Part shown: positions 1 to 7,497 of the stretch, one piece after another
Layout of the letters: each line of letters opens with the position of its first letter
How positions within the stretch are numbered: the first letter of the stretch is position 1
Source: RGIG529 sp963929765
GTDB taxonomy: Bacteria > Bacillota > Clostridia > Oscillospirales > Oscillospiraceae
Direction: 5' to 3'
Assembly (NCBI GenBank): GCA_963929765.1
Contig: CAWVKD010000044.1
Coordinates: 1 to 13,260 of the forward strand
Length of the DNA stretch: 13,260 nucleotides
Made by a program: the position numbers and the translations under genes
The notes under the pieces: generated by a model
Seen by the model: only the letters and a program-made list of their open reading frames with translations
The model's database searches: none
What the model was told of the DNA's origin: nothing

Positions 1-722
1 CCTCTTTCGCCCTCAAGAAAAAGGTCATTTTTTCTGCAAAGTTCCAAAACAGCCAAAAATGTTGCCACCAGTTCTGACCGGTCTTTACTGTGAGAGAGCA
101 AAAGCCAAAGTGATTCTTTCCCTTGTATAGAAAGAAGCTGCAAGATTTCATCTGCTTTTTCGTCCACAGGATATGGCTTTCGATCTATCAGTGCTTGAAA
201 AATCGTAATCGGCATGGAGTCCCATTGTTGTTGTCTGAAAATCAATTGTTCCATAGCTTCTGAAAGTAATTTTGCTGCATATTCAGGTATTTCTTCTGGA
301 AAAATTTCTGGTCCCTTTGCCAGCCAATCAGATCCTGTCTCGTACCGCAGTGCCAATTCATCCGATACTTGTCCAATCGTTTCGTACCACTCGCTCATCT
401 GATGCGCCTCTAGAGAGGAAACCAATTCTTCCATGTCAGATTGGACTTCCTCTTCTGTCTCAGAAAGTAACAATTTGGTTTTCATATACATCAAATGAGC
501 TGCCATAGAGACAAATTCGCTGGTAACCGAAAGGTTTAGCTCTTCCCGTTCAGACAAATACTGTAAATATTGCTCCACAATCAGCGTCAAAGACAATGCA
601 TTCAGTTCCATCTTATGTTTGCTCAAAAGGTGTAAAATCAAATCCAGTGGTCCGTGAAAATCCTCCGGTTCCGACTCTTTGGTACGAACTGCTCGTTTTA
701 GATGAAACATAGGCAAATCCAT
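1..722 (-). CDS. scpA: Segregation and condensation protein A (kleisin), C-terminus beyond the window
   Basis: ScpA is the kleisin subunit of the bacterial SMC-ScpA-ScpB condensin, which compacts and segregates the nucleoid. The frame is open from 722 to the left edge, giving 240 residues. The conserved N-terminal kleisin signature is FHGPLDLILHLL at about residues 22-33. It is followed by a helical region with EFVSMAAHLMYMKTKLLL at about 64-81, the usual SMC-neck-binding half. A winged-helix C-terminal part begins near VATFLAVLEL, close to the left edge. Only a short C-terminus should be missing, judged from the family's usual 240-260 residues. Two in-frame ATGs exist at 728 and 722. AGGAGG (about 731-736) lies only 2 bases from the first but 8 from the second, so 722 is chosen. 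It follows the M50 protease gene by 53 bases. scpB would be expected next, outside the window. Confidence 0.95.
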   Translation of the reverse strand, partial: MDLPMFHLKRAVRTKESEPEDFHGPLDLILHLLSKHKMELNALSLTLIVEQYLQYLSEREELNLSVTSEFVSMAAHLMYMKTKLLLSETEEEVQSDMEELVSSLEAHQMSEWYETIGQVSDELALRYETGSDWLAKGPEIFPEEIPEYAAKLLSEAMEQLIFRQQQWDSMPITIFQALIDRKPYPVDEKADEILQLLSIQGKESLWLLLSHSKDRSELVATFLAVLELCRKNDLFLEGER

Positions 723-775
723 GACCATCACCTCCTGAAAACCGCTTCTCTTGGAAAATGTTCCATTGTTTTAGA

Positions 776-1435
776 TTAAGCAAAAATGGCATAGGGAAAA
801 CCTGATATGGTACACAAAAAGCGAAGCACCCCATTGATGGCAACGGTCAGAAACCGACTGCCTCCACCAAGCCAAAAAATCACAATCAAAACCAGCATGC
901 CATACCGTTCATATTGCATCATGGTATAATACAATCGATCTGGCAAAAAGGCTGAGACGATTTTAAAGCCATCCAAAGGCGGAAATGGGATCAGGTTAAA
1001 AATGCCCAATCCTATGCTTAAAATGGCAATCTGGAGCAAAAAAGATATCATTTTGACCAAAAAAGATGTGAGATGTACATGCAAAAGCAATCCGGAAATC
1101 CATAACATCAAAAAAGAGAGCAAGAAGTTTGAAACAGGGCCTGCTAACGCAGTAAGCGCCATTCCACTTTTGGGGTGTTTAAAATACCGCATATCAACAG
1201 GCACTGGCTTTGCCCATCCAAATCCCAAAAACAACATCATCAGAAGTCCTAGAGGATCCAGATGGCGCAGTGGATTGAAAGAAAGCCGATGTTGTCTCTT
1301 TGCCGTTGGGTCCCCCAAACAGAGAGCCAAAACACCATGACTCACTTCATGCACCATAATGCAGATGAGAACAGCAGCTGCCCGCAGTCCCCATTCCAGA
1401 AGCTGTCCCCAATCAAACTGATTCCAAAAAGTCAT
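776..1435 (-). CDS. Site-2 protease family membrane metalloprotease (peptidase M50)
   Basis: A 219-residue polytopic membrane protein of the M50 family, the intramembrane zinc proteases. The zinc motif HEVSH (HExxH) is at residues 29-33 inside the first hydrophobic helix. NPLRHLDPLG at 54-63, GPVSN at 99-103 and NLIPFPPLDG at 147-156 follow; Asp155 in the last motif is the usual third zinc ligand. There are roughly five or six hydrophobic segments. It matches the short YwhC-like M50 proteins of Firmicutes, which lack a PDZ domain. The natural substrate is not evident from the sequence. The start is 3 bases after the FAH-family stop. Its ribosome site GGAG lies inside the last codons of that gene, 6 bases before ATG, so the two are probably cotranscribed and coupled. 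M50 genes beside scpA are common in Clostridia as I recall, but no functional link is demonstrated. Confidence 0.9.
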   Translation of the reverse strand: MTFWNQFDWGQLLEWGLRAAAVLICIMVHEVSHGVLALCLGDPTAKRQHRLSFNPLRHLDPLGLLMMLFLGFGWAKPVPVDMRYFKHPKSGMALTALAGPVSNFLLSFLMLWISGLLLHVHLTSFLVKMISFLLQIAILSIGLGIFNLIPFPPLDGFKIVSAFLPDRLYYTMMQYERYGMLVLIVIFWLGGGSRFLTVAINGVLRFLCTISGFPYAIFA

Positions 1436-1438
1436 ACC

Positions 1439-2191
1439 TTACTCCACTATCGTGCGCAGAATACCCACTTGTTCAATTTCAACTTCTACCACATCTCCAG
1501 GAACCATAGGGCCGATACCTGCCGGAGTTCCTGTAGCCACCACATCTCCAGGTTCCAATGTCATGGAGGCCGTGATATAGGAGAGCAACTGAGGCACTGT
1601 ATGCATCATCACAGATGTACGGGACGATTGTTTTACCACTCCATTGCACCGAGTTTCTAGCTTCAAATCAGACGGATCAACTTCATCTGTTACAATCGGC
1701 CCAATGGGTGCAAAACCATCCATACTTTTGGAACGGGTCCATTGTCCATCTTCTGCCTGGATGTCCCGAGCGGTCACATCATTGAGACAAGTATAACCTA
1801 AAATATAATCATTCGCCTCTTCTGGTGCAATATTCTTGGCTCGCTTCCGCACTACAAAGGCCAGTTCTCCTTCATAATCCAGTCGTTGGACAAATGCAGG
1901 TGCAGTAACTATCCCTTCGGGATTGTTAACTGTATTGATTCCTTTTAAGAATAGAATCGGATGTTCTGGCACATCGCTACCCAATTCCATGGCATGGTCA
2001 TAATAATTTTTCCCTACACAAACAATTTTTGTGGGAGTACATGGCGCCAGCAGCCTTGCACCAGCAAATGGTATACTCTCTCCATCGAAAGAAAGGCAAT
2101 CAAAGGGCGCCTCTTTCAAGGTGCGAATCTGCTCGCCTTCCCATACACCCCATGTAGGTACGCCTTTTTTCATCACACGAACATATTTCAT
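1439..2191 (-). CDS. Fumarylacetoacetate hydrolase (FAH) family protein
   Basis: A 250-residue enzyme with a small N-terminal domain and the FAH catalytic fold. The metal-binding acids expected in the family are visible as Glu107 and Glu109 in DYEGEL and Asp138 in CLNDVTARD. Other family marks are VGKNYYDHAMELG (59-71), SKSMDGFAPIGP (154-165) and GTPAGIGPM (221-229). Members cleave or isomerise beta-diketo acids or decarboxylate oxaloacetate (FAHD1-like acylpyruvase, HpcE-like isomerase), normally with Mg or Mn. The substrate cannot be read from sequence and no aromatic-degradation genes lie nearby, so an oxaloacetate/acylpyruvate housekeeping role is only an inference. The start ATG overlaps the engB stop in an ATGA arrangement, and GGAGG is placed 7 bases upstream, so translation is probably coupled to engB. 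Confidence 0.9.
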   Translation of the reverse strand: MKYVRVMKKGVPTWGVWEGEQIRTLKEAPFDCLSFDGESIPFAGARLLAPCTPTKIVCVGKNYYDHAMELGSDVPEHPILFLKGINTVNNPEGIVTAPAFVQRLDYEGELAFVVRKRAKNIAPEEANDYILGYTCLNDVTARDIQAEDGQWTRSKSMDGFAPIGPIVTDEVDPSDLKLETRCNGVVKQSSRTSVMMHTVPQLLSYITASMTLEPGDVVATGTPAGIGPMVPGDVVEVEIEQVGILRTIVE

Positions 2192-2781
2192 TGCTTTCCC
2201 TCCACATGGTCGAATATCAGACGCAATAGCTCTTCCCTACCTTCTCCTGTCGCAGCAGAGAATAACAGGGTCGGTATATGATCTTCCAATGCCAGCGTCT
2301 CAATGATCCGCTGTACATTTGGCTCTCGCTCGCTTCGTTTTAATTTATCTGCTTTATTTGCCACCACAACATAGGGACAGCCACTGTCTCGAAACCAGGC
2401 AGCCATGGTACAATCGTCCGCTGTTGGTTTGTGGCGAGCATCCACGATCATTACTCCAAAGGTAAGCAACCTTTCACTGGAAAAATACGTTTCCATCAAA
2501 CGTCCCCAACGGTCTCGTTCTGTTTTGGCCACTTTAGCATATCCATATCCTGGCAAATCTACTAAATAAAAGGTTTGATCCACAGAAAAAAAATTGATAT
2601 GAATGGTTTTTCCTGGGGAGTTTCCTACCCTTGCAAAATTCTTTCGGTTTAAAATCCGGTTGATTACTGACGATTTTCCCACATTGGACCGGCCGGAAAA
2701 CACTACTTGAGGTAACCCATCCCGTGGAAAATCAAACGCCTTGACGGCAGAACGCACAAATTCTGTTTTCTGTAAATTCAT
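2188..2781 (-). CDS. engB: Ribosome biogenesis GTP-binding protein EngB/YsxC
   Basis: EngB (YsxC, YihA) is a TRAFAC-class GTPase needed for late 50S ribosomal subunit assembly. The 197 residues match the family length. G-motifs appear in order: G1 GRSNVGKS at 30-37, G2 Thr59 in GKTIHINFF, G3 DLPG at 75-78 (within DLPGYGYAKV), G4 NKAD at 142-145 and G5 SA at 175-176. The start at 2781 has AAGGTG 7 bases upstream. It directly follows lon, the same order as lonA-ysxC in Bacillus subtilis. The 72-base gap holds a strong hairpin whose last base abuts the ribosome site (separate entry), so initiation here may be structure-sensitive. The 3' end overlaps the FAH gene by four bases. Confidence 0.97.
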   Translation of the reverse strand: MNLQKTEFVRSAVKAFDFPRDGLPQVVFSGRSNVGKSSVINRILNRKNFARVGNSPGKTIHINFFSVDQTFYLVDLPGYGYAKVAKTERDRWGRLMETYFSSERLLTFGVMIVDARHKPTADDCTMAAWFRDSGCPYVVVANKADKLKRSEREPNVQRIIETLALEDHIPTLLFSAATGEGREELLRLIFDHVEGKQ

Positions 2782-2794
2782 AAGAAATCACCTT

Positions 2795-2839
2795 GTGTTC
2801 CGTCCACTCCAAACACTTTGTTCAAAGCGGACGGAACAC
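2795..2839 (-). repeat. Inverted repeat / RNA hairpin between lon and engB
   Basis: Perfect 11-base arms at 2795-2805 and 2829-2839 (transcript arms GUGUUCCGUCC and GGACGGAACAC). The 23-base spacer contains a second small dyad, CTTTG (2816-2820) with CAAAG (2823-2827). The transcript shows no U-tract after the stem, so it is not a standard intrinsic terminator. It stops exactly where the engB ribosome site AAGGTG (2789-2794) begins. Likely roles are an mRNA processing or stability element, or translational control of engB. The arms are seen directly; the function is inferred. Confidence 0.75.
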
Positions 2840-2853
2840 CCCTATTTTCATCT

Positions 2854-5268
2854 TCACTGCGCCAATACAACAGTATTGCTGCCAGACTCCTCGTTAGAAA
2901 TAGGCAGTGCTGTCTTGTCTGACTTTGTCTGCTCTTGTTCTGGTGCAACAGTCAGATGAAGCGCTTCTGAAAGCACACTATCTACATGCTCCACTGTTAC
3001 AAACTGCAATGCCCGACGCACCGTTTGATCAATGTCATCCAAGTCCGGTTCATTATCTGCCGGTAGAATGACTGTTTTAATTCCATGACGCAGGGCAGCC
3101 ATGGTCTTTTCTTTCAAACCGCCAATGGGTAGAACACGGCCTCGCAAAGTCACTTCTCCTGTCATGGCAATATTGCGTCGCACTGGTATACCTGTTAAGG
3201 CTGATACCATCGCTGTTACAATGGTAATACCTGCAGACGGCCCATCCTTTGGCACAGCCCCCTCTGGAAAATGAACATGGATATCTTTTTCCTTGTAAAA
3301 TGCAGGGGGAATATTCAGCTCTTTTGCCCGGCTTCTGATATAGGAAAGGGCTGCTTGAGCCGATTCTTTCATTACTGTTCCCAAATTCCCAGTCAATTCT
3401 ACCTTTCCTGTTCCGTCTACTACATTGACTTCTACTTCCAGTAGTTCTCCTCCTACTGATGTCCATGCAAGACCATTGACAACTCCAATCTGCTCTGTTG
3501 TCTCCATATGTTCTGGGTGATATTTTCGCACACCGAGAAAATGACCTACAGTATCCCCTGTCACTGTATTGGTCTTACATTCCTGGGATACAATTTTCAT
3601 CGCGGCCTTCCGACAAACGGCTGCTATTTCCCGCTCCAGGACGCGTACCCCAGACTCTCTGGTATATCCTACAATGATTTCTCTTATGGCGTCATCTGTA
3701 AAACGCAATTGGTTGCGTCGCAGTCCATGACGTTTCATCTGTTTGGGAATCAAATGATTTTTGGCAATCTGCACTTTTTCTTCGTCCGTGTAGCTGCTTA
3801 GTTCAATCACTTCCATCCGATCTAAAAGCGGCCTTGGAATGGTTGACGTGGTATTTGCCGTTGTGATAAAAAGTACGTCTGACAAGTCAAATGGTACTTC
3901 TAGAAAATGATCCCGGAAAGTGGCATTTTGCTCAATATCCAACACTTCCAGTAGAGCAGCTGAAGGATCACCGCGATAGTCGCTCCCCAATTTATCAATT
4001 TCATCCAACAGTAGCAGCGGATTTTTGGAACCTGCCTGTTGAATCGCTGTGATAATTCTTCCTGGCATCGCACCTACATAGGTCTTGCGATGACCACGAA
4101 TATCCGCCTCGTCCCGCACACCACCTAAAGAAAGACGGGCCAGTTTTCGGTTAAGAGCACCTGCAACTGAAATAGCGATGGAGGTTTTTCCCACTCCAGG
4201 AGGACCCACAAGACAAATGATTTGTCCTTTTAGATCTGGTGCTAATTGCTTAACTGCCAAAAACTCCAAAATTCGCTCTTTTACTTTGGTTAGGCCAAAA
4301 TGGTCTTTATCCAACCGTTTGCGAGCAGCATCCACATCCAGACGTTCTTTTGTCTGTTTGTTCCAGGGCAGTTCTAAACAGACATCCAGATAGTTGCGTA
4401 TAACAGATGATTCTGCAGAACCAGGAGGCTGCTTGGTCAGACGTGTCAGTTCCTTTCTTAGCTTCTCCTCTACTTCTTCTGGCAGCTTTGCCTCTCTAAT
4501 CTTCTCTTCATACTCTTCCTGCTCACTGGATGGATCTTCCCCTTCCCCCAGTTCCGAGCGAATGGCTTTCATCTGCTCTCGCAAAATATAGTCTCTCTGG
4601 TTTTTCCCCAGCTGATCCCGTACTTTTGCCTGCATATCCTGTTCTAGCTGAAGTACTTCATTTTCACGCTCTAAAATCTGGATCATTCGCTCCAAACGGC
4701 GTACAGGCCGTAATTCTTCTAAAATGCTCTGTTTATCTTCACTCCGTAAAGAGATATTTTGAGCAATATAGTCGGCAATATAACCTGGATCAGTAGAAGA
4801 TAATACATTGAGCAAAACGTCGGGTGTCATCTTAGGTGCCAGCTCAGTATACCGTTCAAACATTTCACAGCAGCGTCGAATCAGAGCCTCTACTCGAGGT
4901 GTGGGTTTTGCCGGCTCCGGAGCAGGGTATTCTTCCACTTCACAGTAAAAAGAAGGCTCACTGCGCATCAACTCTTTCAGCCGACCCCTAGATTCCCCTT
5001 CCACCATAACACGTACTGTGTCACCAGGCAAGCGTAGGATCTGACGGATTTTGGAAATGGTACCTACTTGATATAAATCGTCTAATGTAGGTTCTTCTGT
5101 TAATACATCCTTTTGTGCCACTAAGAAAATCATCTGATCTTCTTCCATGGCCTCATCCAAGGCACGAATTGAAATTTGACGTCCTACATCAAAATGAAGG
5201 ACAACGTTTGGAAAAATGGTAAGGCCACGCAGGGCCAACATAGGCATGAGACGTAATTGATGTTCCAT
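2854..5268 (-). CDS. lon: ATP-dependent protease Lon (LonA type)
   Basis: Cytosolic homohexameric AAA+ serine protease that degrades misfolded and regulatory proteins. The 804 residues read in LonA order. The N-terminal LON substrate-binding domain spans about 5-200. A helical linker follows, then the AAA+ module with Walker A GPPGVGKT (355-362), Walker B LLLLDEID (418-425) and arginine-containing PRPLLDRMEVIEL (479-490 region). The C-terminal protease domain has the Ser-Lys dyad at Ser678 in PKDGPSAG and Lys721 in GGLKEK, within one residue of E. coli numbering. A tail of about 30 residues after LSEALHL is rich in Glu, Ser, Thr and Gln and looks unstructured. The start at 5268 has AAGGAG about 10 bases upstream. 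The gene lies between clpX and engB; the 181-base clpX-lon gap holds a candidate promoter and a terminator-like hairpin, so lon may be separately controlled. Confidence 0.98.
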   Translation of the reverse strand: MEHQLRLMPMLALRGLTIFPNVVLHFDVGRQISIRALDEAMEEDQMIFLVAQKDVLTEEPTLDDLYQVGTISKIRQILRLPGDTVRVMVEGESRGRLKELMRSEPSFYCEVEEYPAPEPAKPTPRVEALIRRCCEMFERYTELAPKMTPDVLLNVLSSTDPGYIADYIAQNISLRSEDKQSILEELRPVRRLERMIQILERENEVLQLEQDMQAKVRDQLGKNQRDYILREQMKAIRSELGEGEDPSSEQEEYEEKIREAKLPEEVEEKLRKELTRLTKQPPGSAESSVIRNYLDVCLELPWNKQTKERLDVDAARKRLDKDHFGLTKVKERILEFLAVKQLAPDLKGQIICLVGPPGVGKTSIAISVAGALNRKLARLSLGGVRDEADIRGHRKTYVGAMPGRIITAIQQAGSKNPLLLLDEIDKLGSDYRGDPSAALLEVLDIEQNATFRDHFLEVPFDLSDVLFITTANTTSTIPRPLLDRMEVIELSSYTDEEKVQIAKNHLIPKQMKRHGLRRNQLRFTDDAIREIIVGYTRESGVRVLEREIAAVCRKAAMKIVSQECKTNTVTGDTVGHFLGVRKYHPEHMETTEQIGVVNGLAWTSVGGELLEVEVNVVDGTGKVELTGNLGTVMKESAQAALSYIRSRAKELNIPPAFYKEKDIHVHFPEGAVPKDGPSAGITIVTAMVSALTGIPVRRNIAMTGEVTLRGRVLPIGGLKEKTMAALRHGIKTVILPADNEPDLDDIDQTVRRALQFVTVEHVDSVLSEALHLTVAPEQEQTKSDKTALPISNEESGSNTVVLAQ

Positions 5269-5313
5269 TTACCCCTCGCTCCTTTCCGTTGAAAAGTTGA
5301 GAAAATGGGGCTT

Positions 5314-5329
5314 TGCGGCAAATACCGCA
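5314..5329 (-). repeat. Small hairpin in the lon leader
   Basis: TGCGG (5314-5318) and CCGCA (5325-5329) form a 5-bp stem with a 6-base loop. It lies just downstream of the larger terminator-like hairpin and about 45 bases before the lon start. It may be a second part of the same structured leader. The dyad is visible; the role is unknown. Confidence 0.45.
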
Positions 5330-5330
5330 T

Positions 5331-5378
5331 AGAAAAGGCGGGTGTCCGGTCGTGAATGTCACAGGCCGGGCCCCCGCC
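5331..5378 (-). terminator. Terminator-like hairpin between clpX and lon
   Basis: In the transcript, GGCGGG (5373-5378) pairs with CCCGCC (5337-5342). Within it CGG can pair with CCG, capped by a GTGA/TCAC stem (5359-5362 with 5352-5355) around a 3-base loop. TTTTCT follows at 5331-5336. This resembles an intrinsic terminator with a short, interrupted U-tract. It could end the tig-clpP-clpX transcript, or act as partial readthrough control or an attenuator in front of lon, which starts 62 bases further on. Confidence 0.5.
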
Positions 5379-5440
5379 TCACTAGTAGTAGGCAAGTCAT
5401 TGGCCGATAGGATCGAAACGCTTTCTTGCATCTTCCTCCG

Positions 5441-5468
5441 GTTATAGCATCAGGAAGCGTTTTCTTCA
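5441..5468 (-). promoter_or_regulatory. Candidate sigma-A promoter for lon, overlapping the clpX stop codon
   Basis: On the minus strand TATAAC (5441-5446) is preceded by TGC, giving an extended -10. A weak -35, TGAAGA (5463-5468), lies 16 bases upstream. The clpX stop TGA (5450-5452) lies in the spacer. A transcript from here would carry a leader of about 165 nt that includes the terminator-like hairpin. The -35 is a poor match, so this is tentative. Confidence 0.35.
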
Positions 5469-6787
5469 GGTGGAAGGGTCACATCATTCGAGAGCCTGAC
5501 AGCAGAAGCTGTCAACTCTTTGTCTGGATTCCGCTCAATGACAGGCTGGCTTTTATCTTCCACACTCGCTTTTGTGATAGTCACCGTTTCGATTGTTGGA
5601 TCAGACGGAATATCATACATGATCCCTGTCATCACATCTTCCAAAACCGCTCGCAACCCTCTGGCACCGATTCCTCTTGCTACTGCTTTGTCTGCAATAG
5701 CAGAAAGTGCCTCATCTTCAAAAATCAGCTTGACTTGATCATAACTGAGCAACTTTTGGTATTGTTTGACCAGTGCATTTTTAGGTTCTGTTAAAATTTG
5801 GATCATCTGCTCTTTGGTGAGGGCGCTGAGCGGTGCAATCACCGGTAAACGACCTACCAGCTCTGGGATGATTCCGAATTTTAGCAAGTCATGAGGTTGG
5901 ATATCTTTTAGCAATGCGCCAATATCTTTTTCTTTCTTGCTCTGGATATTGCCGCCAAAGCCAATGGTCTTCTTATCCATCCGCTGCTCGATGATCTTTT
6001 CAATACCATCAAATGCACCACCGCAAATAAACAAAATGTTCTTTGTGTCAATTTGGATGAATTCCTGATGGGGATGCTTCCTGCCTCCTTGAGGCGGTAC
6101 ATTAGCTACCGTACCTTCTAAAATTTTTAAAAGTGCTTGCTGGACCCCTTCACCGCTCACATCCCTGGTAATAGAGGTATTTTCACTTTTTCGCGCAATC
6201 TTGTCCATTTCATCGATATAAATGATTCCTCGTTGCGCTAACTCTACGTCGTAATCTGCCGCTTGTAACAGACGCAACAATATATTTTCTACATCGTCAC
6301 CAACATAACCAGCTTCTGTAAGAGTCGTAGCATCTGCAATGGCAAATGGTACGCGGAGAATGCGGGCCAATGTTTGGGCAAACAGTGTCTTTCCACAACC
6401 AGTAGGACCAATCATAAGAATATTGCTTTTTTGCAGCTCTACATCTTCTGCACCACCAAACAATATGCGCTTATAATGATTGTAAACTGCTACAGATAAG
6501 CTGATTTTGGCATCTTCTTGCCCGATGATATACTGATCTAAAATACTTTTGATTTCTCTCGGAATAGGAATAGATTGAAATTCCTCTTGTTCCACTTCCG
6601 TTTGCATCGTCCGGCGCTCTTCATATTCATCATCTAAAATGCTCATACAAAGAGCAACGCACTCATTACAAATACAGGCACCTGGTCCTGCAATAATCCG
6701 TTCAACCTGCTCCTCTTTTTTGCCACAAAAGGAGCAGCGAACCGATTTTTTATCTTCGTTTTTCAGTGTGATTCTCCACCTTTCCAC
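5450..6787 (-). CDS. clpX: ATP-dependent Clp protease ATP-binding subunit ClpX
   Basis: AAA+ unfoldase that feeds substrates to ClpP. Numbering is from the GTG at 6787 (445 residues). The N-terminal zinc-binding domain has Cys18/Cys21 and Cys40/Cys43. Walker A GPTGCGKT is at 127-134, pore loop GYVG at 160-163 and Walker B IIYIDEMDK at 188-196. The RKH loop is in GGRKHPHQ (about 234-241), the ClpP-docking IGFG loop at 275-278 and sensor-2 GARGLR at 374-379. All diagnostic elements are intact, so it should pair with the ClpP encoded just upstream. The start is uncertain: no in-frame ATG exists before the zinc finger. GTG at 6787 has a weak ribosome site, while a CTG at 6766 has GGTGGAG 7 bases upstream and gives a more usual 438-residue protein. 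The clpP stop lies 61 bases upstream of the GTG. Confidence 0.97.
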   Translation of the reverse strand: MERWRITLKNEDKKSVRCSFCGKKEEQVERIIAGPGACICNECVALCMSILDDEYEERRTMQTEVEQEEFQSIPIPREIKSILDQYIIGQEDAKISLSVAVYNHYKRILFGGAEDVELQKSNILMIGPTGCGKTLFAQTLARILRVPFAIADATTLTEAGYVGDDVENILLRLLQAADYDVELAQRGIIYIDEMDKIARKSENTSITRDVSGEGVQQALLKILEGTVANVPPQGGRKHPHQEFIQIDTKNILFICGGAFDGIEKIIEQRMDKKTIGFGGNIQSKKEKDIGALLKDIQPHDLLKFGIIPELVGRLPVIAPLSALTKEQMIQILTEPKNALVKQYQKLLSYDQVKLIFEDEALSAIADKAVARGIGARGLRAVLEDVMTGIMYDIPSDPTIETVTITKASVEDKSQPVIERNPDKELTASAVRLSNDVTLPPEENAS

Positions 6788-6848
6788 AAATCACTCTTTC
6801 TGTCCAACAATGATCTTTTCTTTTTTTCCTTCATAGACGTATGACACA

Positions 6849-7430
6849 TTATCGGTTATAAATTACTTTATCGATCAAACCATATTCCTTGGCTTCTTCC
6901 GCACTCATAAAATAATCCCGTTCACAATCAGCAGCAATGGTTTCAATGGGCTTTCCGGTATTTGCCGCCAAGATTCCATTGAGTTTTTGTTTCATTTTAA
7001 GCATACGTTCTGCCTGGATCTGGATATCTGTTGCTTGCCCCTGGGTTCCGCCAGAGGGTTGATGGATCATAATTTCTGCATTGGGTAAGGCCATTCGTTT
7101 CCCTTTTGTACCGGCAGAAAGCAAAAACGCCCCCATACTAGCAGCCATACCAATACAAATGGTGCTTACATCTGCTTTGATATACTGCATAGTATCATAT
7201 ATCGCCATACCAGCTGTCACTGAGCCACCTGGGCTGTTGATGTAAAATTGAATCTCCTTGTCTGGATCTTGTGCCTCCAAATACAGAAGCTGCGCCACAA
7301 CAAGACTGGCAGTAACGTCATTTACTTCTTCTGACAGGAAGATAATCCGGTCATTAAGCAAACGAGAAAAAATATCATAAGACCGTTCTCCTCGATTGGT
7401 CTGCTCAACAACATAGGGTACTAAACTCAT
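6849..7430 (-). CDS. clpP: ATP-dependent Clp protease proteolytic subunit ClpP
   Basis: Serine protease forming a double-heptamer barrel that works with ClpX. The 193 residues match the family. The catalytic triad is Ser98 in GMAASMG, His123 in MIHQP and Asp172 in ERDYFM, spaced as in E. coli ClpP. The N-terminal axial-loop sequence (VPYVVEQTNRGERSYDIFSRL) and the IIFL core strand, which forms part of the hydrophobic docking surface, are present. The start at 7430 has AAGGAG 8 bases upstream. The gene lies between tig and clpX. The 226-base gap from tig is the longest gene-free stretch in the window and holds a series of hairpins. I see no clear sigma-A promoter directly before clpP and no CtsR- or CIRCE-like operator, so it may be transcribed from the tig promoter. 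Confidence 0.98.
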   Translation of the reverse strand: MSLVPYVVEQTNRGERSYDIFSRLLNDRIIFLSEEVNDVTASLVVAQLLYLEAQDPDKEIQFYINSPGGSVTAGMAIYDTMQYIKADVSTICIGMAASMGAFLLSAGTKGKRMALPNAEIMIHQPSGGTQGQATDIQIQAERMLKMKQKLNGILAANTGKPIETIAADCERDYFMSAEEAKEYGLIDKVIYNR

Positions 7431-7470
7431 AAAAAAGTCTCCTTTCTTTTACACCGAACAAAGGCAGCAA

Positions 7471-7483
7471 GGAAAGTATTTCC
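7471..7483. repeat. Short dyad upstream of clpP
   Basis: GGAAAGTATTTCC is an inverted repeat with 5-base arms and a 3-base centre, about 40 bases before the clpP start. It could be a small operator or an RNA hairpin. It matches no regulator site I can name and could be chance in A/T-rich spacer. Confidence 0.25.
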
Positions 7484-7497
7484 AAAGTTACTTCTAT

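Noticed and set aside
1262..1660. 132-codon plus-strand frame across the M50/FAH junction
   Set aside because: It is antisense to two well-supported genes, crosses their boundary and has no protein-family features.
5189..5431. 80-codon minus-strand frame starting just after clpX and running into lon
   Set aside because: GGAGG lies only 3 bases from its ATG, it spans the terminator-like hairpin and overlaps the lon start, and the peptide shows no recognisable motif.
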